From assembly GCF_003287955.1 (NCBI RefSeq), contig NZ_QMKP01000017.1:1-64000 (forward strand): a stretch of 64,000 bases of DNA. Direction: 5' to 3'. The notes below the pieces were generated by a model. The model worked only from the letters and a program-made list of their open reading frames with translations. It was not told the DNA's origin and searched no databases. Shown here piece by piece: positions 8,663 to 16,111 of the stretch. Position 1 is the first letter of the stretch. Every line of letters begins with the position of its first letter. The stretch comes from Arthrobacter sp. AQ5-06 (GTDB lineage: Bacteria; Actinomycetota; Actinomycetes; Actinomycetales; Micrococcaceae). A program made the position numbers and the translations under genes.

Positions 8663-8709
8663 GAGAGCACGACGGCGGCACTCGGTCTTGGCGGGTACGG
8701 CCGCCTGAC
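8663..8709 (+). repeat. Scar: near-copy of the nucleoside hydrolase 3' end
   Basis: About 46 bases closely match the last 45 bases of the intact hydrolase gene (8167-8212): both contain ACGACGGCGGC, then CTCGGT, GGCGGGT and GGCCGCCTGA, with a handful of substitutions and a one-base gap. It leads straight into a subtilase fragment, so it marks a recombination joint. Confidence 0.6.
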
Positions 8710-8985
8710 GTGGGCGGATACCCGCTCAACGTCTACTCGACGTTCCCGAACCACCGGTTCGCTCTTGCGAGTCAGTACAACCGCTCTCAGGGGTACGACA
8801 TCGGCAGCGGAACCTCGATGGCTTCGCCTATCGTCGCTGCAGTTGCCTCGCTCGCCTGGAGCTCACATACCGGCGCCACGAACGCGTCGGTCCGCGCCAA
8901 TGTGGAAACGTCCGGCGGGATAAAGGCCGGCACTGAGGCCTACTGGGCACATGGCCGGGTGAATGCAGACAGGGCCGTCAGATAG
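8710..8985 (+). pseudogene. Subtilase (S8 protease) C-terminal fragment
   Basis: Only the last quarter of a subtilisin-like protease remains. It contains the catalytic serine block GTSMASPIVAAVASL, preceded by LNVYSTFPNHRFALAS and followed by VRANVETSGGI and GRVNADRAVR, as in thermitase-type enzymes. The regions with catalytic Asp and His are absent, there is no start or signal peptide, and the 5' side joins a nucleoside hydrolase scar. A non-functional relic. Confidence 0.82.
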
Positions 8986-8998
8986 CCCGGAACCGTTG

Positions 8999-9478
8999 TT
9001 AGGGCTGGAACTGCTGCATCACCGAGAGGTGCCCGGCGCGGGCCGTGACCAGGCACTTGGCCAGGTAGAAGGGCCGGTTGTTCTGGCGGACGTACTGGGT
9101 GAGGACCAGCACCGGGTCCGACGGGCGGAGGTCCAGCAGCTTGGCGCGGCTGGGCCCCACCTGGCTGAGGCTGATCTGGCACTCGCCCGGGCCGGACAAC
9201 CGGCCCAGCTCCTTGGTGAGGGTGGCAAGCAGGGTGGCGCCGCCGTCGTCCGCTAGCTCAAGGGGCGCTGCGGCGCTCTTGCCAATGCTCACGGGCTCGG
9301 CGGACACGTTCTCCTGCAGGTGGACGATGGCCTCGCCGTCGCGGAGAAGGACGTATTCCCAGAGGCAGCAGTCGGTGCCGGCTTCGACGCCGATGCCGGG
9401 GGCGACGAGTTCTGCCTCCTGCGTAAGCGGCTTCAGCCCTGAACCAGCGGCGTGCCGCGCCGTGAACGACAGCACCAT
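8999..9478 (-). pseudogene. GntR-family regulator, C-terminal UTRA part only
   Basis: About 150 residues matching the C-terminal two thirds of the intact GntR/UTRA regulator at 12565-13347. Shared blocks include GPGECQISLSQVGPSRAKLL, then DLRPSDPVLVLTQYVRQ and RPFYLAKCL, so the two are clear paralogues. The N-terminal winged-helix DNA-binding domain is missing; upstream sequence is unrelated. Ligand binding might survive but not operator binding, so it is called a pseudogene. Confidence 0.85.
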
Positions 9479-9561
9479 TCGAGCGCCGACGCCGGAGCAG
9501 GAGAAGTCGCCATAACCAATTCTCCCCAGCCTCAAACCACAAAGAAACCAACGACAAGTGG

Positions 9562-10005
9562 CTACTGGGCCCCTCGCCCTGACGGCTCGCGCTCGACGAG
9601 TTCGCGGAACGCCTCCAGCTCGCCGCGGAAGCTGCCACGATACGACCCCGTCGCGAAGAGCCGGCCGAAGATCGCGGCCACGAACCCGCGGGTCACGAAC
9701 ACCTGGTGGATGCGCGTGCCCCCGCCCTCGGCCGCGAACGTCACGTCGGACTGGCCCTTCAGGATCGCGTTCCCGAACCGTATGCGGATGTGCCGAGGCC
9801 GCTCGACCGCGAGGATCTCGGTGGGGCTCGCCATCCGTCCGAACCACACCGTGTAGCGGCTGCCGGCCTCGTCGATCGAGCCGACGAGGTCGGTCACGCG
9901 GGGGACTCCGCCGATCCATTCATGGAACCGGTCGAGATCCGTCCAGGTCGCGAAGACCCGCTCCGGCGGCGCCGCGACGAACGTCGACAGGCGGTACGTT
10001 GCCAT
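9562..10005 (-). CDS. SRPBCC (START-like) domain protein
   Basis: A 147-residue single-domain SRPBCC protein, the fold that forms a hydrophobic ligand pocket. Signature pieces are MATYRLSTFVAAPPERVFATWTD-type N-terminus, FHEWIGGVPRVTDLVG, VERPRHIRIRFG, and the long C-terminal helix after SYRGSFRGELEAFRELVE. The start is taken at 10003-10005, where the first beta strand begins; an upstream ATG at 10020 adds five residues. Isolated among gene fragments, and its base composition suggests recent arrival. Ligand unknown. Confidence 0.78.
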   Translation of the reverse strand: MATYRLSTFVAAPPERVFATWTDLDRFHEWIGGVPRVTDLVGSIDEAGSRYTVWFGRMASPTEILAVERPRHIRIRFGNAILKGQSDVTFAAEGGGTRIHQVFVTRGFVAAIFGRLFATGSYRGSFRGELEAFRELVEREPSGRGAQ

Positions 10006-10020
10006 ATGTCCAGCATGCAC

Positions 10021-10476
10021 TCATCGCCGCACGGATGCGAGGGTGACGGATGCCCCTGGTCAGCCGCACGAGCCTGGGACGCACCAGGCTCTCGGCCAAC
10101 GCGATGATCGCCCGGTCGAGAGGGCGGGGATGCCACTGGAGCGCCCGTGGAGCACCCGCCGGGCGTTCTCGCTCAAGGCCCAGTTCGGAGCCCAGCACGT
10201 GGGAGGCAGGGTCTTTGTAGTCGACGTTGACGTCGTTGGCCCCGTTGAGGTGGACGTCGACGGTGAGGACGACGGCGTCGCGGACGGTCGCGTAGCCGTC
10301 CCAGCCGTCCACCGACGTCGTCGATCTCGGGGCCTGGCTCCTGTCCCGCTCGCCGCGGTGATGGTGGGGTCCTCAGAGAGCCACGTACTTCCTCCAGCCG
10401 TCGCCGGCGGGCTGGTCGTCAAGGTACTCAGCGCGTGGTCTGCGCGCTGGGCCAGGATGGCGAGTTGCAAGCCCGC
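10021..10476. other. Gene debris, unrecognised
   Basis: About 450 bases with partial minus-strand open frames. One, running from 10312, reads WDGYATVRDAVVLTVDVH and similar natural-looking protein; a second frame upstream reads QLAILAQRADHAL. They may be pieces of one broken gene but no family is recognised. No promoter, terminator or repeat stands out. Confidence 0.35.
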
Positions 10477-11982
10477 TTATCCGCCAAAGGGGGCAAGAAT
10501 TGCGGCCGCATCGACCGCATTGCCAATGCGGGGAAGCCTGTTTGCGTCCTCGATCATCCCGAGTAGCCCGTAGTGGTTAATCGTCTGGGCGTAAGTTCCC
10601 TGGACCACGCTGGCGCCGTAGAGGATGGCCGGAACATGATTCCCGCCAGTAGTATCGTCCTCATCCCACGTGACCACCAGCAGGGAATTGTGGGTCTTCG
10701 CCCATTGAGCGTAGCCGTCCAAGTTGTTCTTGAGCCAAGTATCCCCGGTACTCACCGGGCAGTCGTGCATGTCGTCGCACAGGTTCGGGACAATAAAAGA
10801 CACGGAGGGCAGTGCGGAATAATCCGTCGGGAACTCGGTGAACATGTGCCCGAAGGTGTAGCCGCCGGAGAAGTTTGTCCAAGGGGCATGCTTGGCCTTG
10901 TACAGGTTGTCCGCCGAGATGCAACCGGTCCAGCCATCGGACGGCAGATTCTCCGAGTAGCCGAAGAACGACTTCCCTGCGCTCGCCAACTGGTCGCCCA
11001 GGTTGGCGCCGCTGAGTGGCTGGGGGCAGTTGTTGTCGCTGATACCGAACGTGCTTCCGGCATAAAACGCCAGATAGTTGGGTTCCGAAGGGTGGGTCTC
11101 GGCATACATCTGGGTCATGGTCGCCCCGGTATTGGCAAGGCTGTTGATGTACGGGGCGTTGGAACTTCCAATGATGTTCGTGTAGTTCGTGTTTTCTTCC
11201 ATCACCACAACGATGTGATCAAAGGCAGGTACGGCAGTGACCGTGGGGGTGGGACTCGGTGTTGGGGTTGGCGTTGGAGTTGGTGTTGCAGTCGCAGTGG
11301 GAGTCGGCGTTGGCGTTTCCGTCGCCGTTGCGGTGGGAGTTGGAGTTGGGGTTGCAGTCGCGGTGGGAATCGGCGTTGGCGTTTCCGTCGCCGTTGCGGT
11401 GGGAGTTGGAGTTGGGGTTGGTTCATAAGTAATGAGAAGTTGCGGTTTCTGCGCCGCCTCCCGGGAGGCCAGGTTGCCCTGCGCACCTGTAGTCGTATCG
11501 AGTCCGAAACTGACGCCGCCGGACGTAGTAACGGAATTTGTGGGCAGTGACGCAGTAATATATTGGGCCGAGTGCGGGCGTGCGGTGCGTGCCAGTTCCG
11601 CTGACTGCCATGGAGGCTGGTTCGCGTAAGTCAGGGTGGTCTCGCTCCAACTGTTGCTGGCCGGATGCACCACGAGGCTCGCGTTGACAGCTGTTGTGGC
11701 ATAGAGTCTTAGGCTCGCACTGGTGATGCTGCTGCCAGCCGGGAGCGAAACATCGAACCGGATGAGCGCACGGTATTTGCTTTGGGACACAACCAAAGAG
11801 GTTGCAGTGCCGAAATTACTGTTGGGCGCAGCTGTTGATAAATACGAGTCTGCCGCCGGAGTGAGCGTAACGGTGGTGGGGGAAAGGCCGGCTGCCAAGG
11901 GCACGCCACCGAGCCACGAAACAGCGCCTATTGACGCGAAAGCAAGCACGGACGCCAGGAAAAACCGCAGATTTTTGAACAT
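10477..11982 (-). CDS. Secreted phosphoesterase with DNRLRE-type N-terminal domain
   Basis: A 501-residue exported protein. Residues 1-32 form a signal peptide. Residues 35-190 resemble a DNRLRE/CBM96-like beta domain (VTLTPAADSYLST, RALIRFDVS, LRLYATT, QPPWQSAEL). A Pro/Thr/Ala linker of about 60 residues (190-250) is built of 22-residue repeats. The catalytic part, 255-500, is a phosphoesterase of the acid phosphatase/phospholipase C type: HIVVVMEENTNYTNIIG, APYINSLA, ETHPSEPNYLAFYAG, NLGDQLASAGKSFFGYSE and VVTWDEDD carry the expected metal and nucleophile positions. It probably acts outside the cell on phosphate esters. Start set at the ATG eight bases after AGGA. Confidence 0.85.
   Translation of the reverse strand: MFKNLRFFLASVLAFASIGAVSWLGGVPLAAGLSPTTVTLTPAADSYLSTAAPNSNFGTATSLVVSQSKYRALIRFDVSLPAGSSITSASLRLYATTAVNASLVVHPASNSWSETTLTYANQPPWQSAELARTARPHSAQYITASLPTNSVTTSGGVSFGLDTTTGAQGNLASREAAQKPQLLITYEPTPTPTPTATATETPTPIPTATATPTPTPTATATETPTPTPTATATPTPTPTPTPSPTPTVTAVPAFDHIVVVMEENTNYTNIIGSSNAPYINSLANTGATMTQMYAETHPSEPNYLAFYAGSTFGISDNNCPQPLSGANLGDQLASAGKSFFGYSENLPSDGWTGCISADNLYKAKHAPWTNFSGGYTFGHMFTEFPTDYSALPSVSFIVPNLCDDMHDCPVSTGDTWLKNNLDGYAQWAKTHNSLLVVTWDEDDTTGGNHVPAILYGASVVQGTYAQTINHYGLLGMIEDANRLPRIGNAVDAAAILAPFGG
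11240..11424 (-). repeat. 66-base tandem repeat coding a Pro/Thr linker
   Basis: Two complete 66-base units (22 residues, TPTPTATATETPTPIPTATA type) plus a shorter third run of TP pairs. The units differ at few positions, so copy number may vary between strains by slippage. It joins the binding-like and catalytic domains of the phosphoesterase. Confidence 0.8.
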
Positions 11983-12292
11983 GACATGTTCCTGAGTGGC
12001 CAGGCATTCGGTGGCCAAGATCGAGGTTTTACCGGCTGGCCCAACTCTAGCCGCATGGAGGACACCGACCAGCCCGCGTTCAACGATGATTACCGCAACA
12101 ACGGCAGGCCGCGCCTAGATTTCGGAACGAAAAATTGAGGGCACTTCGAAAGCCCACAACCATTTTAAGGGACTCGGTAATGCCGCTGTCAAGGGGTTCG
12201 AGCGAGGCGCACAGCCAGCAGGCTCTGTCATGCTGACCGCACGCCGGGCTAAGGAGCAATTTGCCTAGGCAGGCGCTTTTGTCCTCGCAGGG

Positions 12293-12490
12293 TCCGGTGC
12301 CGCGGGCGCTGGGGGAGATGCTGGGCTATTACTTCCGGTTCTACGAGGGGATCTTCGGCCGGCCCTGCTCCGCGATGCACGACCCGCTGACGGCGGCGCT
12401 CGCGGTGGGCGGAATCAAAGCCGCCGTGGCCCCGGTGGTGCATGCCGCCGTCGACACCAGCGACGGTCCCGGGCGCGGGCAGATTGCCGC
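12293..12490 (+). pseudogene. Nucleoside hydrolase fragment
   Basis: About 200 bases nearly identical to the 3' part of the intact hydrolase (its residues around 218-285), including LGEMLGYYFRFYE, IFGRPCSAMHDPL and APVVHAAVDTS. The 5' two thirds and the true 3' end are missing. It lies 75 bases from the convergent intact GntR/UTRA gene, which suggests the ancestral order was hydrolase then convergent regulator, and that the piece in between was moved or duplicated. Confidence 0.88.
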
Positions 12491-12564
12491 GGCGCCGCTA
12501 AGCGGAGCCGTTCCGGCTCTGGCCTGAGTGACGCCGGCTTACCGGTCCGCTTGGGGCTGCCCGG

Positions 12565-13347
12565 CTACGACTGGATGGACTGCATCACGGAGAGGTGCCC
12601 GGCGCGTGCCGCGATGAGGCACTTGGCCAGGTAGAAGGGCCGGTTGCCCTGGCGCACGTACTGGGTGAGGACCAGTACCGGGTCCGAGGGCCGGAGGTCC
12701 AGCAGCTTGGCCCGGCTGGGCCCCACCTGGCTGAGGCTGATCTGGCACTCGCCGGGCCCGAGGACCCGGCCGAAGCGGTTGTTCAGGCTGGCAAGCAGGG
12801 TGCCGCCGTCGTCGTCGATCTCCAGCGGCACGGGGGCGGAACTGCTGCCCAGGCTCACGGGCAGGGCGGAGATGTTTTCCTGCAGGTGCGCGATGGCCTC
12901 GCCGTCGCGGATCAGGACGGATTCCCAGAGCCAGCAGTCGGCGCCGGGCTCGACGCCGACGCCGGGGGCAACGAACTCGGAGGCGGGCTCCCGCTCCCGT
13001 TGGATTCGTTTGATCTCGAGGTGCTGACCTGGGCCGCCGAGGACTTCCTCGAAGGGGCGGATCCGCTCGACGCCGATGCGGGGGAGGGTGTCGGCGACGA
13101 AGCGGCCCACGCCGCGGCGGGCCCGGATGAGGCCGTCCTCCTCCAGCAGCATCAGGGCTTCGCGGACCACGGTGCGGCTGACCTTCATGTCCGCGCCGAG
13201 CTCCGTTTCGGTGGGGAGCATGGAGCCGGGCGTCAGCAGGCTGTTGCGGATGGCCTCGGCGATCCGTGAGTACACGGCAACCCGGAGCGGCGAGCCGGGC
13301 TGGGCCTTCACCGGTTGGGACAGGAACCGGACAGCGTCCTGGTGCAC
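12565..13347 (-). CDS. GntR-family regulator with UTRA domain
   Basis: A 260-residue transcription factor. Residues 20-90 are the GntR winged helix: SPLRVAVYSRIAEAIRN, LPTETELGADMKVSRTVVREAL (recognition helix) and GLIRARRGVGRFV. Residues 110-258 are a UTRA ligand-binding domain with GECQISLSQVGPSRAKLL and the closing NRPFYLAKCLIAARAG. A truncated second copy lies at 8999. Association with nucleoside hydrolase pieces in both places suggests it senses a nucleoside or ribose derivative and controls the salvage locus at 4.7-8.2 kb; this is inference. Confidence 0.88.
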   Translation of the reverse strand: MHQDAVRFLSQPVKAQPGSPLRVAVYSRIAEAIRNSLLTPGSMLPTETELGADMKVSRTVVREALMLLEEDGLIRARRGVGRFVADTLPRIGVERIRPFEEVLGGPGQHLEIKRIQREREPASEFVAPGVGVEPGADCWLWESVLIRDGEAIAHLQENISALPVSLGSSSAPVPLEIDDDGGTLLASLNNRFGRVLGPGECQISLSQVGPSRAKLLDLRPSDPVLVLTQYVRQGNRPFYLAKCLIAARAGHLSVMQSIQS

Positions 13348-13539
13348 GTTATGCCTCGCTTAGTGGTGTCTGGGAGGTTTTCAGCCTACTCCACGGTATG
13401 ACGCGTTTGTTGGACAAGGGAAACCGGAAGCATTTCCGGCACCGGCGGTGACCCATGACAGGAGGCCAATTCGGGAGTTCTCCGGCCCTCTTGTGGGGGT
13501 CCTCGTCCAAGCGGAGAATGGCCTCACTGGCGGGGTTCC

Positions 13540-13597
13540 ATATCCTTCTCCGCCTGGATATCGGGGCTTCGCCGAAGCCCTATTTTAGGAGATATCC
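13540..13597 (+). promoter_or_regulatory. Switch-like leader of the small secreted protein gene
   Basis: ATATCC (13540-13545), GGATATC (13556-13562), a GGGCTTCG/CGAAGCCC hairpin with TATTTT (13563-13586), and GATATCC (13591-13597) lie between AGGAG and the ATG. GGATATC can pair with either flanking copy; the second pairing would cover the ribosome site. The layout resembles a small RNA switch or attenuator, but no known riboswitch class is recognised. Confidence 0.4.
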
Positions 13598-13909
13598 ATG
13601 AACATCAAACGTACGTCCGCTGCCGTCGCCGCCGCAGTACTTGTCGTGCTTTTTGCAGGAGCTGTTCCGGCATCAGCCGATATAGCCGACGAACACGCTG
13701 CCTGCACCGGACTTGGCATATCGGACCACGCCGTCACCGACGGCCCCGGCGCCATTCCGGACATCGTCAACGAGATCAAGGGGGCTGCCGCTTCCTTTGG
13801 TTTCGATAATGCGGGCCAAATTGTGAGCAGGTTCTCGCAGGTCCATGCTGGCACGCACGTGCCAGGCTGCGAGGAAGCCATTGTCGGCATTCTTGTTGCC
13901 GGACCATGA
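13598..13909 (+). CDS. Small secreted protein, unrecognised
   Basis: A 103-residue protein with a clear signal peptide (KRTS, then a hydrophobic core AAVAAAVLVVLFAGAV, and cleavage after ASA near residue 27). The mature part of about 76 residues has two cysteines (in HAACTG and VPGCEE) that could form one disulfide, and an amphipathic helix IPDIVNEIKGAAASFGF. Ribosome site AGGAG is seven bases before the ATG. No family is recognised; it may be a small extracellular or wall-associated protein. Confidence 0.7.
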   Translation: MNIKRTSAAVAAAVLVVLFAGAVPASADIADEHAACTGLGISDHAVTDGPGAIPDIVNEIKGAAASFGFDNAGQIVSRFSQVHAGTHVPGCEEAIVGILVAGP

Positions 13910-14225
13910 CCTCTTTGAATCGAATTGAACTGAATTCAAGGGAAAGAAACTGAACACAACCAAGCACTCCGGTCCGTGAAACGCCCATGATGCGGCCCTC
14001 TGCCGGGGGAGGGCCACGCCGGCAGCTGGCAGACAGCAGCGGCGGGAACCTTACCCAGCCGACTACGCCAAGCCCCAAGCCCCGGTCCCGCCACACGGCC
14101 GCAGGCGGCAGTCCCAGCAGTGAACATTTGTGCAGGCGCTCTTGGCCCCTATCTCAGACCCGGGTGCCGGACCATAGGCTACTCACCAGTAACAATGAGG
14201 TGGACAGAGGTGTTTACCGAGGGGA
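13910..14225. other. Intergenic, nothing recognised
   Basis: No gene supported. One moderate hairpin (GGCCCTC/GAGGGCC around 13995-14013) is present. The rest has no motif that could be assigned. Confidence 0.4.
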
Positions 14226-14251
14226 AAGGGCTCCGCTGAGGAGCCCTTTTT
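14226..14251 (+). terminator. Rho-independent terminator
   Basis: AAGGGCTCC and GGAGCCCTT arms, a GCTGA loop and a T5 run. It stands 140 bases before the lipase gene with no recognisable gene just upstream, so it either ends the small secreted protein transcript or a small RNA. Confidence 0.75.
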
Positions 14252-14393
14252 CGTGCGCACATTCGTGCAGCCAACGCCGCAGAGGCTTTCGGGCTGCCTA
14301 GCATGGGAGAACCCCCGGCCAAGGCTTGGTTGACACAAAGTACCAGCAGCCGCGGCTGGTCCCACCCGCTGACACACGAACAAAGAGGTTTCT

Positions 14394-15242
14394 ATGTCAC
14401 TGCTCACCAGAACCCTGTCCATCGCCGCAGCCGCAGTCCTCGCCGGCTCCGTTGCAGTGGCTCCCGCCCAGGCAGGCATCGTTGATATTTCCCCGCCCGG
14501 AGCCAACGACTGGTCCTGCAAGCCATCCGCCGAGCACCCCTATCCCGTGGTCCTGGTGCCCGGGACCTTCGAGAGTATGGCGAAGAACTGGTCCACCCTC
14601 TCGCCCTACCTCAAAAGCTCCGGGTATTGCGTTTTTGCCCTCAACTACGGCGAGACGAACGGCGTGTACGCCACCGCGCCGGTAACCGACTCTGCGCAGG
14701 AACTTGCCCCGTTCGTGGACGCTGTTCGGGCTGCCACCGGTGCCAAGAAAGTGGATATCGTGGGCCACAGCCAGGGCGGCATGATGCCCCGCTACTACAT
14801 GGGCTTCCTCGGCGGAGCCAAGTATGTCCACCACCTGGTTGGCATCGCACCTTCCAACCACGGCACGGAAGGCGTGATCGTCCCGCCACCGGGCTTCGTC
14901 CCGCCTCCTGCCTACACCAGCCTGGGCTGTGCCGCCTGCGCCGACCAGCAGGCAGGATCGGCATTTATGCAGAAGCTCAACTCCATCGGTGACACTGTTG
15001 CCGGACCTTCCTACACGGTCATTTCCACGGTCCACGACGAAGTGGTGATTCCCTACAACAGCCAGTTCCTTAACGGCCCGGCACGTCAGGTCACCAACAT
15101 CACCATCCAGGACAAGTGCCCGGCCGATCTCATCGAACATGACCAGACTCCGAACGACCCCGTGGTGCACCAGCTCGTGGCCAACGCGCTGGGACAGGCT
15201 TCCGGCCCCGCCGATCCGGCCTACCAGCCCCGCTGCATTTAG
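14394..15242 (+). CDS. Secreted lipase/esterase (alpha/beta hydrolase, class 2 type)
   Basis: A 282-residue exported hydrolase. Residues 1-27 are a signal peptide ending in AQA. The mature enzyme starts with the lipase class 2 pattern HPYPVVLVPGTFESMAKNW (oxyanion region) and carries the nucleophile elbow VDIVGHSQGGMMPRYYM (Ser near 126). HDEVVIPYNSQ and IEHDQTPNDP hold the likely acid and histidine. Several cysteines in the mature part (WSCK, GYCVF, LGCAAC, DKCP, PRCI) suggest disulfides. Probable extracellular esterase for medium-chain esters; substrate not readable. Ribosome site AAAGAGG lies seven bases before the ATG. Confidence 0.88.
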   Translation: MSLLTRTLSIAAAAVLAGSVAVAPAQAGIVDISPPGANDWSCKPSAEHPYPVVLVPGTFESMAKNWSTLSPYLKSSGYCVFALNYGETNGVYATAPVTDSAQELAPFVDAVRAATGAKKVDIVGHSQGGMMPRYYMGFLGGAKYVHHLVGIAPSNHGTEGVIVPPPGFVPPPAYTSLGCAACADQQAGSAFMQKLNSIGDTVAGPSYTVISTVHDEVVIPYNSQFLNGPARQVTNITIQDKCPADLIEHDQTPNDPVVHQLVANALGQASGPADPAYQPRCI

Positions 15243-15243
15243 C

Positions 15244-15287
15244 GGGGCGGCCGACAGAAATGCTGGCCGGCGCGCCGTCGTGGTACG
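15244..15287. repeat. Dispersed palindromic element, copy 1
   Basis: GGGGCGGCC-GACAGAAATGCTGGCC-GGC...GCCGTCG-TGGTAC. The core CAGAAATGCTGGCC with a downstream CGCCGTCG..GTAC is shared with the element at 35786-35839, also right behind a gene stop. Likely a REP-like transcription-ending unit. Confidence 0.5.
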
Positions 15288-15347
15288 CGGTTTCCTGCAG
15301 CTTGGGGGTCAGGCGGCTTCAGAGGCGCTTGGCCTTGTCAGCGTGTC

Positions 15348-15725
15348 CTAGAACACCCGGATCGGAAATCTTGGCCGGGTCCGTCAGCAGGGACTCGACC
15401 TCGTCGTCGAGCTTGACCAGCGTGATGGATGCGCCTGCATGTCCAGGGAGGTGCAGTATTCGCCGACGTAGCTGCGGCCCGCCGTGATTCCCTGCTCGGC
15501 GAGGCGCACGCGGTCAGGGCCACGCCCATGCTGCGCGTCACCGAGTTGACCCTCTCGCCGACGCGGATCACTTCGTCAAGATCGGTCCCGCGCTCAGCCG
15601 CGGCGGCCACGGACTTGATGACGAAAAAGTTGCCCGCCACGCCGCGGCGCCCGATGGTGTAGGTGGAGTCCTCCACGGAGACGTCATCGTTGATGAAGAG
15701 GGTCTTGACGTTGACGCCTTCCGCG
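15348..15725 (-). pseudogene. Dihydroxyacetone kinase DhaK relic, internally deleted
   Basis: Two pieces of a DhaK-type kinase are joined. The first (upstream on the minus strand) reads LFINDDVSVEDSTYTIGRRG, then DEVIRVGERVNSVTRSMG and VALTACA. The second reads QGITAGRSYVGEYCTSLDMQ and, in another frame, TLVKLDDEVESLLTDP with a stop. In intact enzymes about 100 residues separate these parts and the N-terminal third, with the substrate-binding His, comes before them. Start, middle and frame are all lost. It abuts a dehydrogenase relic on the opposite strand. Confidence 0.78.
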
Positions 15726-15730
15726 GCGGG

Positions 15731-16111
15731 GTGGGCGGTTCGGGTCCCATCGGGCTGCTGACTGCGGCCGTGCTCAAGGGCATGGGGGTGACCACGATCA
15801 TCAGCGAACTGACCCAGGCCCGCAAGGAAAAGGCCGTCTCCAGCGGCGTGGCGGACCACGTGCTGGAGACCATGCTCGACGCCGTCCGGCCCGGGGGAGT
15901 GGTGGTCAACGTGTCCATCTGGGGTGCGCCGGCCACGGTGGACATGCAGAAGCTGGTACTCAAGGAGAGCGACCTCCGCGGGACCATCGCCTATGTCCGC
16001 GGCCATGCCGCCGTCATCAAGATGGTGCAGGAATCCAAGGTGGACCTTAAGCCGTACATCACCGGCAGGATCGCCTGGCGCGACGTTACACAATCAGCTC
16101 AGACTCCGTAG
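15731..16111 (+). pseudogene. 2,3-Butanediol dehydrogenase-type MDR relic, internally deleted
   Basis: The NAD-binding part of a zinc-type medium-chain dehydrogenase: GGSGPIGLLTAAVLKGMGV begins the Rossmann fold, ISELTQARKEKAVSSGVADHV follows, then sequence jumps to LETMLDAVRPGGVVVNVSIW, skipping the roughly 30 residues normally in between. VDLKPYITGRIAW near the end is typical of butanediol dehydrogenases. The zinc-binding N-terminal domain is absent. Its tail overlaps the xylulokinase stop. A 44-base piece of this same gene recurs at 25019. Confidence 0.82.

Noticed and set aside
8551..8709. N-terminal part of a complete subtilase gene
   Set aside because: Codons before 8710 match the nucleoside hydrolase 3' scar and random sequence, not a protease domain.
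11240..11424. Possible CRISPR-like repeat array
   Set aside because: The repeats are in frame, without unique spacers, and encode a Pro/Thr linker.
12055..12138. 27-codon plus-strand frame with natural-looking composition
   Set aside because: Too short to judge, no ribosome site, no recognisable family; may be debris within the mosaic region.
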